Shown: positions 55,164 through 64,000 of the stretch, in pieces
Numbering within the stretch: the stretch's first letter is position 1
Layout: the number at the start of each line of letters is the position of its first letter
From: Stereocaulon alpinum
Taxonomy: Eukaryota > Ascomycota > Lecanoromycetes > Lecanorales > Stereocaulaceae
Direction: 5' to 3'
Assembly (NCBI GenBank): GCA_018257865.1
Contig: JAEUBA010000039.1
Location: 62,001 to 126,000 of the forward strand
Length of the DNA stretch: 64,000 bases
Notes under the pieces: model-generated
Databases searched by the model: none
The model's input: only the letters and a program-made list of their open reading frames with translations
Told to the model about the DNA's origin: nothing
Position numbers and translations under genes: made by a program

Positions 55164-57446
55164 CTACTTCAAGATTACAATGATTGCGGGATGCCTCGTG
55201 GACGGATCTAGATCTGGACTAATGGGTGGCGAAATCAGATCAAGCTTGTTCTCGTCGTTCCAGCCTTCGTACAGCGTCTTGATGCATGTGAAAGCTTTTG
55301 GCAGACCTTTCGTAGGTATCAGCAGGAGTTGGACATCTTTTCCTGGATTAGGCTCCGCTTGTTCGGGTGAGGTATCCGAAAGGGTCGGCCAGGAGGTGTC
55401 CGAGACCTTAGGCCAAATACGCTTGGCCCCATGAAACTCGTCGAGACTGACCGGAACTACGCTATCTTGACGGTTTGCCTCTGGAACTGAAGTCTTTGTT
55501 TGTATACCCCCAATGGGACCCCAAATGTTCTTCGCGTCCAACTTCAAAAATTCTCTAAACATCATGATGTCCACCTGTCGTGGATTTATACGGTGCACTA
55601 TACGCCCATTATGCCTATAAGCAAGAAGGCAGGTCTGATCATCTCTGTCCCAGTCCGGCTCAATGTGGGTTGTGAAATCCAGAGAGCCTGCACAATTGTC
55701 CACCTTGGATAGCTGAAGACGCTCTAATGACTGAGCAAACCCGACGTCTCGCTGTCTTGTTCTGCCCGAACTTATGATGCCACCGGCGCTGCTTGGAATA
55801 CAGGTCGGGTCTATATCAAGGAGGTGGAATTTCCCAATGTGCTCCGGTTCGGTCACTCTTCCAAGAAGCGCGGAGTTCACTATGGAAAGCTTTCCGATCA
55901 CACCCAATGTCCCTGTTTTGACGTTCTCCAACTGATCCAGGTCAGCGCCAGCAAACAAAAACGCCAGTATCTTCAAAGTCTCGTGTCGAAAGAAGAAGTA
56001 CACATTGTCTTTCCCAGCGTTGATTTTGCGATGGTGTCGAGTGGCGACAAATGATCTCAGAAGCTCGAATAACTCCATATCGTACCAACGCCATGCACCA
56101 TAACCTTCGTCAATGGCTAGTTCTGAGGCATCGACTAGTGGACGTAGGAAAGCGTAATAGTATCCAAGGATGAAGGTTTGGAGTCGGGCAAGAGAATCAT
56201 TTAATTCTGGAGCGAGAGTATGTCTGTTGTCGGTATTGATTGCGTACGAGTCAATGTATGTTATAAGGTCGTGAAACTCCTCAGCCGGCAATGTTTGACA
56301 GAGTCTCTCAAGCTCTTTAACAGCGGTTGGTGTTTCGAGAGGTAGGCATGCTTTTATGAGTCTGTTCACGTCGCCTGACAGTCGCGGAATGGGTATTTGC
56401 GTGGTCGCCTTGACTTGATATCTAATGTCAATATCCTCTTCGTGGAACGGGGTTCCAGTTGCCGAATATGGAACTTCGCTATCATAGAAAGGGATGAAGA
56501 CAATCTTATCTGCTTTGCATGTATTATATCCGTCCTCGAAGATTTTTCGGAGGCTATTCGTTAGCTCTCTGCCTCCAGGCCACAGGGAAACGGACTCTTC
56601 CATGCTGTTCAACGGAACACGCATTCCACGCCTATTCCTGAAGCCTTGTGAGCCTCTCCCAAGAACGCCTGGAGCATTGGAGAGAACCACATGTATTCGT
56701 CCCTCATGGAAGCACTGGGCTGCTGCCTGATCCGTAGCCTCATCGACTAGCATCTCAATCCCGATTCCCTGCAGTATTAAAGCGAGGCAGTACGCGTCGC
56801 TGGATCCTGTGTAGTAATGTTGCCCTTTTCCAGCTGCAAGCCAGATGAGAAGTCGTATTAATTCTCCGCAGTCAATTGGTGGAATCATTCCAGGCCAATG
56901 ATGGCCCTGACTTGCAAGACGCTCCCATATCTCACGTGCTTTCAGTCCTATACCTCGGACTGCAGCGGCGGATCGCCAACCCTGGATATGATGCAACACT
57001 TCATGTTCGACGAATTCTAATCCGGATACCGCCTCCTCCATGACCTTGATCATGAATGCCGATACTACAAGATGCACAGCCTTCGAGGTCAAAGCCGCAT
57101 CGAGTCCAGCAACAACAAGTGTCATGTACCAGGTGAATTTGTCCATGTTTTCCACAATTGGCCCTCGCTTCTGACCGGGCGATTGGATCTTGAATTTCTT
57201 ACCATTCTTCAAAAGAATGAGCTGCGTATCCCATGTACTATGCAGTGCATTTACGTCAATGAGACCCTTGCGTAACATGACATTCTCCACATCCACATTC
57301 AGGAAATCGAAAAGACTCCGATCCTTAGCTTGCGCAAGTAGCCAGTTGCCCACAGATCGACCTGCGCCTGCTAGAACAGCGATATCTCCGGCCCCGAAAC
57401 CCCAATTGACAAGGCTCAAACTGCCTTGAGCAAACGAGACAGCCAT
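55164..57446 (-). CDS. uncharacterised large fungal protein
   Basis: Intronless 760-residue protein starting at ATG 57446; function not recognised. The N-terminus NWGFGAGDIAVLAGAGRSVG followed by NWLLAQAKDRSLFDFLNVD resembles the opening of a lineage-expanded family of fungal hypothetical proteins. Further features: MAVSFAQGSLSLVNW (hydrophobic start, not a clear signal peptide) and FMIKVMEEAVSGLEFVEHEV. There is a Gly-rich segment VLGRGSQGFRNRRGMRV, then YYYAFLRPLVDASELAIDEG followed by YGAWRWYDMELFELLRSFVA, and KDNVYFFFRHETLKILAFLF. No catalytic motif, repeat or transmembrane series is obvious. The C-terminal about 100 residues are likely disordered. The full-length open frame and absence of stops argue that it is a functional gene. 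Confidence 0.7.
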   Translation of the reverse strand: MAVSFAQGSLSLVNWGFGAGDIAVLAGAGRSVGNWLLAQAKDRSLFDFLNVDVENVMLRKGLIDVNALHSTWDTQLILLKNGKKFKIQSPGQKRGPIVENMDKFTWYMTLVVAGLDAALTSKAVHLVVSAFMIKVMEEAVSGLEFVEHEVLHHIQGWRSAAAVRGIGLKAREIWERLASQGHHWPGMIPPIDCGELIRLLIWLAAGKGQHYYTGSSDAYCLALILQGIGIEMLVDEATDQAAAQCFHEGRIHVVLSNAPGVLGRGSQGFRNRRGMRVPLNSMEESVSLWPGGRELTNSLRKIFEDGYNTCKADKIVFIPFYDSEVPYSATGTPFHEEDIDIRYQVKATTQIPIPRLSGDVNRLIKACLPLETPTAVKELERLCQTLPAEEFHDLITYIDSYAINTDNRHTLAPELNDSLARLQTFILGYYYAFLRPLVDASELAIDEGYGAWRWYDMELFELLRSFVATRHHRKINAGKDNVYFFFRHETLKILAFLFAGADLDQLENVKTGTLGVIGKLSIVNSALLGRVTEPEHIGKFHLLDIDPTCIPSSAGGIISSGRTRQRDVGFAQSLERLQLSKVDNCAGSLDFTTHIEPDWDRDDQTCLLAYRHNGRIVHRINPRQVDIMMFREFLKLDAKNIWGPIGGIQTKTSVPEANRQDSVVPVSLDEFHGAKRIWPKVSDTSWPTLSDTSPEQAEPNPGKDVQLLLIPTKGLPKAFTCIKTLYEGWNDENKLDLISPPISPDLDPSTRHPAIIVILK

Positions 57447-58385
57447 AGATGCGGATACAAGTTAGGCTCTTGAATAAGTTGATTACTGTGGCGGAGAGAG
57501 TGATCAAGTACAAGAATGGGTGCGCCAAAGGATTGACTTGATTCGAATTACACCTGAGTAGCCGCATCAAGGAAATAGGGCGTTGCCAACATGCACTATA
57601 GCCTTAATGCTTACAGCAAAGTCTGCGCCCCATTTTGCAGAGAGGCTCCACCCCAACTTCGGGTTATCTTAGTCGAGAGCGGTTTGCTGGACCCGATAGA
57701 ATCTCATTTCGATGGCCTTACCGTCATTGTGCATTAGTTGGACATCAAATTTCCCCTCCGGCTTAGACATGCCTACTAGACCCTAAATTCACCTAGGAAT
57801 AGATGATCAAGAGCAAGGAAGTTTAGATCAGGCCTCATCGATATGGAGTGAATGATGCATGAAAACTTGGTCTACAGCGACGAGAAATTGTAGTATGGTG
57901 AAGTGGACCTCAGAGAGGAACGGAAATGGAGTGGGCATGTTTGGCCATTTTTCTGACCAGCAATACGCTACATTTGAATGGCTGAGCATGGGTCTTGATG
58001 TACAATGACCACGGCGGCGAATGCCAGAGTATATGTGATCATTAAACGGGATCATCAATTCCAGAGCCTTGGTATAGTTCTATATACAGGTATAGAATAG
58101 TTTTTCCCGATCTGCACCCAATGCCATGCTTTTGTGTCGTATCTTCATCAGATACGTTCACTTGACATATATACCAATTCGAAAGTATGAAGCCGATCAA
58201 CCAATGTGAAGAGAAAAGACCAAGTGCTACCATGATTCTGGATGATATGGGAAGCACCTCAGTAGTGTCCAAAGCATGGCCTTCCCAGAATACCATGGTA
58301 TGATGGAAGTATATCATGCATCGAAGCCACGACCTTGCTCCAGCGTCTAGAGTGCAAGCATGGATGGCCACACACATCTGAACCA
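57447..58385. other. intergenic region downstream of LEU4
   Basis: 939 bp; promoter of the 760-residue gene and 3' UTR of LEU4. Minus-strand frames (57828-58386) show no recognisable motif. Confidence 0.4.
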
Positions 58386-60508
58386 CTAATGTTGTATAGG
58401 AACTGGCGTGCTTGGTCGACTCGAGATGAACTGGAACGACTGATCAGTACCCTCGTTGAATAAGGGGAAATGTGAGAGAACGTGGAAGGAAAAGATAGAA
58501 ATTACCAAGGACGCTGCTGACAACATGGCGTTCAAACTCGCTTGAACCACGTCTTCATGAATGCCTACACCCCATACCCGCTCGTTGCTTCCCGCCGCCG
58601 TACACTCAATATACGTAGCAGCTTTGACATTTCTTTTCACTTGAGATCCGATGGCGTGTTCACTGTAGTGAGCAACGTCTAGGTCAATTTGCACTGAGTG
58701 CAAGGCGTTGGCCAGAGATGACAGCGCACCGTTGCCGATACCGCTAATCTTGTGTTCTGTACCGTCGAAATCGAGCACGCCTTCAAATTTCCTCATTGAG
58801 TTTTGCGTATTCTGGCTGCGAACTTTGTGACCCTCCACTGGTGCTCCATTTGTAGAAGGTGTCATAGATCGCTCAGGCGTGATGCTATAATCAACGAGAG
58901 TGAACCGAGGGTTGCCCTTAAGGTGGTATTGATCCTCAAAGAGCTTTACGATTTCGCGAGGCAATAGTTCTTTACTGCGAGCGTCGGCTTCCCTTTGGAC
59001 AATCTTTGAGAAGGCGACCTGCAGCCCGCGGGGAAGGTCAAGCTCAAGGTGTCTCTGGATAACCCACGCAACACCACCTTTGCCGCTTTGCGAATTGACG
59101 CGGATCACAGCTTCATACGTTCTGCCGATATCTTGTGGGTCAAGAGGTAGGTAAGGTATTTGCCATGGATCCTTATCCGTGAGACCCTGGGACTTTCGAG
59201 CCTGAAACCCTTTCTTGATGGCGTCTTGGTGAGATCCACTAAAGGCGCACTGGACAAGCGATCCTCCATAGGGGGTTCGAGCGTGAACAGGAATGTTGTT
59301 ACTTTCTTCCACTATATCAATCACAGAATTGATATCCGAGAAGTCGAGACCCGGGTGTATTCCTTGGGAGTATAGGTTCAAAGCCAGATTTACAAGATCT
59401 ACATTTCCAGTCCGTTCGCCATTACCAAAGAGAGTTCCTTCTACTCTCTGCGCGCCAGCCAATTGACCAAGTTCGGAAGCTGCAGTAGCGCAGCCGCGAT
59501 CATTATGACAGTGCAAGGACACACACATCTTCTCCCGTTCCGTCACATGTTGACAGAAGTACTCGATTTGATCCGCGTAGACGTTCGGGGTAGACAATTC
59601 GACGGTAGCAGGGAGATTGAAGATTATAGGGTTGGACTCTGAAGGTTCCCATGCAGCTTTCACAGCTTCGCATATTCTGACTGCAAAGTCCATGGAGGTG
59701 TCGGAGAAAGTTTCTGGTGAAAACTCGTATTGCCAATGGGTTCTCGTGGATGGATTGTCTTTTGTTATTGAACGGGCAAATTTGGTGCATGCGACGGCCA
59801 AAGCAATACCTTTCTCTTCTGACTGTGAGAGGACTATTTGCTGGAAACACGGGGACGTAGCAAGGTATAGATGGAGGATGGCGTTTTGCGCGCCTTCGAC
59901 TGCCTTAACGGTTTGTTTTATAAGATCTTGCCGACCTGTCACCTTGATCAGTTGGACCACATTCTACCACATACCCTGGCGTACACTCACAAGGGCTGAG
60001 AACCTGTAGAGCTACGCCGTGAGGGACCGCATCAGGGCTCTCGACTAGGCGGCGTGTAAACTCGTAATCGGTGTCTCCAGAGGAAGGAAAGGATATTTCG
60101 ATCTCCTTGCTATACCATGCCGTGTAAGCACAAGTATTCCTCCCCAGACCATCAATCAGAATCTCACAAGCCAAGCTCCACTAGCATCTTGAAATACCTC
60201 CATTTTTGCTCCGAGTTCTACAACAGTCGATCCTCAGCCTTCGTTCACACGCCCTCAACATCCTCCTTTTTCCATGCAAAACCAATAGAACGCACCATAG
60301 GGTCAACAAGAGACTGGTTGCCGTCTCGGAGGTCTGTAGCCAGCCATCTTGGAACCTTGTCAAGGGTCTTGGTGGGCCATTGGCGATTGGGTAGGTCGAT
60401 GGGCTTGAAGAGCCGATATTTGGTGGAGGGATCTTTGAGCCTTGGGAAACGTAACTGTTAGCGTACTTCCAAATTCCTGTCTTATATCATTCAGTCTTAC
60501 ATAGGCAT
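58386..60508 (-). CDS. LEU4: 2-isopropylmalate synthase
   Basis: First committed enzyme of leucine biosynthesis (acetyl-CoA + 2-ketoisovalerate to 2-isopropylmalate), usually mitochondrial and leucine-inhibited. Exons 60508-60501 (8 nt), 60440-60296, 60217-60168, 60109-59991, 59935-58506 and 58439-58386, in phase, 601 residues. It starts MPMLKDPSTKYRLFKPIDLP. Catalytic features: WLATDLRDGNQSLVDPM (metal/substrate Arg-Asp), FKEIEISFPSSGDTDYEFTR, HCHNDRGCATAASELG (HxH metal site, with Cys between the His residues where Pro is usual), and LFGNGERTGNVDLVNLALNL. The LeuA allosteric domain follows (FEGVLDFDGTEHKISGIGNG; HEDVVQASLNAMLSAAS). The last intron (58440-58505, 66 nt) is stop-free and a multiple of three; splicing gives the usual short Ser/Pro tail SSRPSTPVPIQH. 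Confidence 0.95.
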
Positions 60509-62535
60509 ATTTGTTCTTCTCTCATTACCATACACACCTCTATTGGCTGCAAACTGAGTCAGAGTCAAGGTCAAAAGTGTGAGAAAGTAGTACGCTTTCG
60601 GTTAATATTCGGCTGATTCCCACATTGTGATTGTGACTGGCCAAACTCCTAAGCGAGGCACGTCATTGCCAAAAAAAAGCTTATGTTCTTTCGCGTGAGG
60701 GCCCGAGAAAGCCTTTAGGCGAGGACCCTACTTCTGCCCCTGGAGAGTAGTTACTGTAGCACCTAGTTAGGGGTTTGATAGGGGGGCCCCGGGGCTTACG
60801 CTCTGGGACCCTTCTGGGGTAACATGCATTGTTTTTCGCAATGATCACGTGCGAGCTACGTTCCCCTAGCAAGTGAGAGTGTGCTTCATACTATCTCATG
60901 ATCGGTCCAAAACAACGATGCTACGGGCTACGAGCCGACGTCGGTATTCTTTGGATTTGAGTAAGACATCATCCGTTGTCATCGCTCGCGAGCCAAGATC
61001 AAACCCAGTGTGCACTTCTTGTGTGGCTGTTTGCATGCTCCCTGCATCTTCAAGTTCGAAACCCGTTCAGCATGCAAATGATTTCAGAGTGGTTGAATTG
61101 ACGCCCTAGTAGCTCTAGCCTCGTAAGTACTTAAGTCTCCTAGCGATGCTCGTAAAGACGAACAAGGCCTGGATCCCTTGACGTATGTACACGGCTTCTC
61201 TAGCCTATGTCATACGTGCATCAAATTCTTTACCGAGAACATTGAAGCGCCCCGATCGTACTCTGACATTTGTCATGGCTACAAATGACATGAACACGAT
61301 TGTGAAATTCTGGAAAGTTTGCACAGCGAGGCTACATATTGTGTATGCTACTTCTTACGAAGGTCGGCACTTGCCTTGCACAGAAAACCGGCTTAAGCTG
61401 TCAAAGGACCTACTACCGCTTCAGCGACTATGGGGGTATGTATGTATTGGAAAATGAGCAACGTTGGTCAGGAACTCGGCTCGCAATGTTGCGTGTTACA
61501 ATGAAGAAGAAAGGACAACATGTTTACCTGACAAAGCTTATCCGAATCTGTTCAATAAGTGAGAGGTAGCTGTTCTTTGACGGGCATGAGGCCATGGAGG
61601 ACACCTCGTCGCGAGTAAATCGATATTTAGCCAGGTTGTGGCTCCATGGCTGTGATTAACGCCACAATCGTTGCGCAGCTCGAGGTCAATGCAGTCCTTC
61701 TTTTCTAACCCAATTGATCGAACCACTATGTAAGGAGTCGAAACGGACCCGACTAATGTGAGCCTTTACGTGTAGTTTGTGTCTCTCTCCGACTCAAGTT
61801 TCCGCGGAGATGCTTGCTGTGAGGAGTCTGGAATGTGAGGAGTCTGGAATGTGAGGAGTCTGGAATGTGAGGTGGGCGTTCTTAGTGGTTAACCGCATCC
61901 GGCTGATTTCTCTTGAGCACCTTTTTGGGATATCCCTTTCACTATCTTCTTCAGTCACAGTGGGATTTTCCGGAAGCGGGCGCAAGCAGATTGTGGTTAT
62001 TTCTATTTCTGTTCGAACATGAAGAGCAAACCTCGTCTTCCCAAATAGCCCAGTGGTGCGTACTGATAGGTTTATCCGAATCAAGTCTCCAGGAATCAAC
62101 GCTTATTGAGATTGACGCTATTGCATAGGAAGGGCGCTCTGCATGGGGATGAGGTCAAGAATGGCACTGATTGGGTGTAACAAGACCATACCAAGCTGCT
62201 CATCTCGTTTTCTTCCATTGGAAGTACGTCTTCCATGGATCCATGAGACACATGTCGATGGGTTATTTCAGTCCCGGCGCTCATTTGCGAAACATGTTCG
62301 CCTTTGTGAGATCGGCTGAAAGCCTCGCGGCGCATGCCTGGACTTTTAAGGCTCCACAATTCCAAATAGACCTGTCGGAATTATTTTTACCACATGGCTG
62401 CCTCGTGGCTCCCATGCTTCCTTTGTTCTCCAGACAACATATGTTGTCATTGTCTTTGCAAGCTTTTTCAATTCCTTTTCCAAGTACAAGTCGTCTTACG
62501 CGCTCACCCAGATTCAATCACTCACACATGTTGCA
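60509..62535. other. large intergenic region with a minisatellite
   Basis: 2027 bp between divergent genes, the largest gap in the window. Frames of up to 101 codons on both strands lack motifs or splice logic. It holds the three-copy 16-bp repeat described separately and a GC-rich patch at 60770-60800 containing GGGGCCCCGGGG. No tRNA, rRNA or transposon end recognised. Confidence 0.45.
61821..61872. repeat. 16-bp tandem repeat, about 3.25 copies
   Basis: Unit GAGGAGTCTGGAATGT occurs three times perfectly from 61821 to 61868, followed by a partial GAGG. It lies in non-coding DNA. Confidence 0.95.
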
Positions 62536-63924
62536 ATGTCTTCGCTTTCGCTTCCTCGGCGATTATCGCAAGCGAACTCTTCGTCAACCTCTGTCAACAG
62601 TTGGGATATAGCAGCGGCGAGATCACCGCCACGAGCTCAAAGCTGGAACAGTGCAAAGCCATTACCACCCACCCCAACCCGACCAGGGATACCATCGAGT
62701 AAATTCAACGTCTACGTGGAAGATCTTCTGCCCAAGATACCAACATTATTCGGCAATGCTGAGGATCTCCTACCACCAAATAAAGTGTACCATTTGTCCA
62801 AACCCTTTTCATCGAGTACCTCGGATCTGCCGGATAAGCTACCCAATCGACCACGAATTAGAAGAGATGCCAGGACGCAAGTAGAGATGAGTCCTGCGAA
62901 AGCGAGGAAGAATATTGATTCAACAATATTCAAGGAGTGGAAAGCGCCAAAGTATGCGAGCTCAGATGACGAACTCGACCCAGACTCACCTAGTCTAGGG
63001 AAAATATTGGAAGCCAATACCCAAGACTCAAACGGCCTGACGCCTGTTGCCGAACGGCACGCAGCAGGGTATATGTCCGTCCTCAACGCCTGCGATGCTC
63101 TACTTCCTAGCTTCGACACCGAATCATATTCCACAGAATACAACGAGATACCTCCTGATATGTCGGCGAGCATGACCGACATATTCGATGAATACCTTGT
63201 GCCGCATGCATTAAGACTCAGTTTGACGGAGGAGAGTCAACCTTCGAGTCACTTCTCGTCGGACTCCGAGGGCGCAAGCGACTACGAAGGTGGTGTAAAG
63301 AAGTTCCGACTACGAGCGAAGAAAGCCTTCCATTCACGGAAGACATCACACGAGAAAGCGGAGAAGATAAAGCTGGGTTCAAGCTCCACCAGAGCTTCAA
63401 AGACAGGGTCTATGAGCCCATCAGAACGAGCAGGGATCCAAGAGAGTATAATCGACATGTATGAAGCCTTGCACCGTCTTTCCGTGCTATCAGCTAAGTC
63501 AGTTCTAAAGGTCGAACACCCAGCTCCTCAAGACAAAGCTGTCGCCGAAAAATTTCAAAGCCCGCCCAGTCCAACGACGATTGAGCGACACTTCGAACCG
63601 AAAGAACACAAGACTACGAAAACAACGTCACCACGTTCCTCCAAGTCCGCTGGGTCGAGCTGGTTCACTAGGTCGTCGCGGCAGCGCTCTTCTAAAGCCT
63701 CCTCTTCCAGCCTATCAGCTGCAGAAAGTAAGCGCATGAACAGCTTCAGGTTCCCTCCAACAGATCAGAAACCAAGCAGTGACAGCTCTGTGGGGAAGAG
63801 GCTGGCAAGGTTTCGGGACGCGATAGCATTGAAGACCAGAAAGGGCAAAAAGAAGGCCAATGAATTGAAGAGAGAGGACATGAAGAAGACGATTGTGTTC
63901 GTTGGGCCTACAGATCCCATCTAA
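62536..63924 (+). CDS. uncharacterised Ser/Pro-rich fungal protein
   Basis: Intronless 462-residue protein, function unknown. The N-terminus is low-complexity Ser/Pro (SQANSSSTSVNSWDIAAARS; SAKPLPPTPTRPGIPSS). A more ordered middle contains KFNVYVEDLLPKIPTLFGNA and GYMSVLNACDALLPSFDTES followed by YSTEYNEIPPDMSASMTDIF. Then come an acidic/Ser stretch (SSHFSSDSEGASDYEGG), a basic stretch (KKFRLRAKKAFHSRKTSHEK), and a short helix ESIIDMYEALHRLSVLSAKS. The C-terminal tail is KRLARFRDAIALKTRKGKKK and ends KKTIVFVGPTDPI. The composition suggests a phosphorylated scaffold-type protein. The last about ten residues look like a conserved fungal ending, but I cannot name the family. Confidence 0.68.
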   Translation: MSSLSLPRRLSQANSSSTSVNSWDIAAARSPPRAQSWNSAKPLPPTPTRPGIPSSKFNVYVEDLLPKIPTLFGNAEDLLPPNKVYHLSKPFSSSTSDLPDKLPNRPRIRRDARTQVEMSPAKARKNIDSTIFKEWKAPKYASSDDELDPDSPSLGKILEANTQDSNGLTPVAERHAAGYMSVLNACDALLPSFDTESYSTEYNEIPPDMSASMTDIFDEYLVPHALRLSLTEESQPSSHFSSDSEGASDYEGGVKKFRLRAKKAFHSRKTSHEKAEKIKLGSSSTRASKTGSMSPSERAGIQESIIDMYEALHRLSVLSAKSVLKVEHPAPQDKAVAEKFQSPPSPTTIERHFEPKEHKTTKTTSPRSSKSAGSSWFTRSSRQRSSKASSSSLSAAESKRMNSFRFPPTDQKPSSDSSVGKRLARFRDAIALKTRKGKKKANELKREDMKKTIVFVGPTDPI

Positions 63925-64000
63925 TGACTTAATGACATCATGATCAGCGTTCCAGATATACCAATGAATGAAAGGGCTGCGCAATGCACCTCCATATTCC

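Noticed and set aside
58042..58386. 114-codon minus-strand frame directly after LEU4
   Set aside because: Lies in the expected 3' UTR, with no motif and Cys/His/Trp-rich chance composition.
60770..60800. GC-rich palindrome GGGGCCCCGGGG as a possible terminator or RNA gene
   Set aside because: Short self-complementary run without a longer stem, poly-T or conserved RNA elements; eukaryotic context makes a hairpin terminator unlikely.
1..64000. tRNA, 5S rRNA, transposon, CRISPR-like or biosynthetic-cluster features
   Set aside because: No intergenic stretch showed a tRNA T-loop with matching acceptor, a 5S box structure, transposase motifs, or co-located backbone enzymes. The genes are unrelated housekeeping functions.

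Overview
This window is nuclear DNA of a filamentous ascomycete (Pezizomycotina). Most genes are conserved eukaryotic housekeeping genes split by short GT-AG introns of about 45-80 nt with CTNAC-type branch sites. The content also includes fungal families (RCR wall regulator, DUF3602/Par32-like protein, GH128 wall glucanase, fungal Atg14). I cannot place the genus from sequence alone. Both strands are used about equally, many neighbours are divergent over 300-470 bp, and there is no operon structure, transposon, rRNA or tRNA that I can recognise.

Layout: 0-9 kb holds a mitochondrial-type PP2C phosphatase (cut by the left edge), EMC6, the SSU-processome WD40 protein Utp12/Dip2, a DUF1295 membrane reductase-like protein and RNase P subunit Rpp30/Rpp1. 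9-20 kb holds casein kinase 2 alpha, valyl-tRNA synthetase, ATP synthase gamma and DNA topoisomerase I. 20-33 kb holds an atypical SDR epimerase, a small BAH-domain protein, a CBS-domain protein, a mitochondrial phosphate carrier, a Par32-like protein, a GH128 secreted glucanase and a SUT/GPH sugar transporter. 33-44 kb holds an uncharacterised protein, Atg14, alanyl-tRNA synthetase, ribosomal protein uL11 (RPL12) and a conserved fungal unknown. 44-54 kb holds a decayed BTB/POZ gene, an RCR-family protein, an ER disulfide isomerase ending HGEL, Vta1, an uncharacterised locus that may be one or two genes, and Tvp23. 55-64 kb holds a 760-residue unknown, 2-isopropylmalate synthase and a 462-residue unknown.

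The genes do not form one pathway. They fall into translation (ValRS, AlaRS, uL11), RNA processing (Utp12, Rpp30), membrane traffic and autophagy (EMC6, Vta1, Tvp23, Atg14, PDI), mitochondria (phosphate carrier, ATP synthase gamma, PP2C) and cell wall or nutrient functions (GH128, RCR, Par32-like, sugar transporter, Leu4). The most interesting signals are in gene architecture. There are very small coding exons (4 nt in RPL12, 8 nt in LEU4, 8 nt internal in the PDI, 27 and 36 nt in AlaRS). There is evidence for dual cytosolic/mitochondrial forms of AlaRS (two in-frame AUGs) and perhaps ValRS (no upstream AUG). One locus has two in-phase 3' splice sites that would decide whether a stop codon is included. 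A BTB gene is broken by two stops and a frameshift. A 35-bp near-perfect palindrome lies inside the first coding exon of the sugar transporter.

Exon boundaries were worked out by hand from splice consensus, reading phase and recognised protein motifs. Where these conflict (TOP1 intron 4, TVP23 intron 2, BAH gene donor) this is stated.
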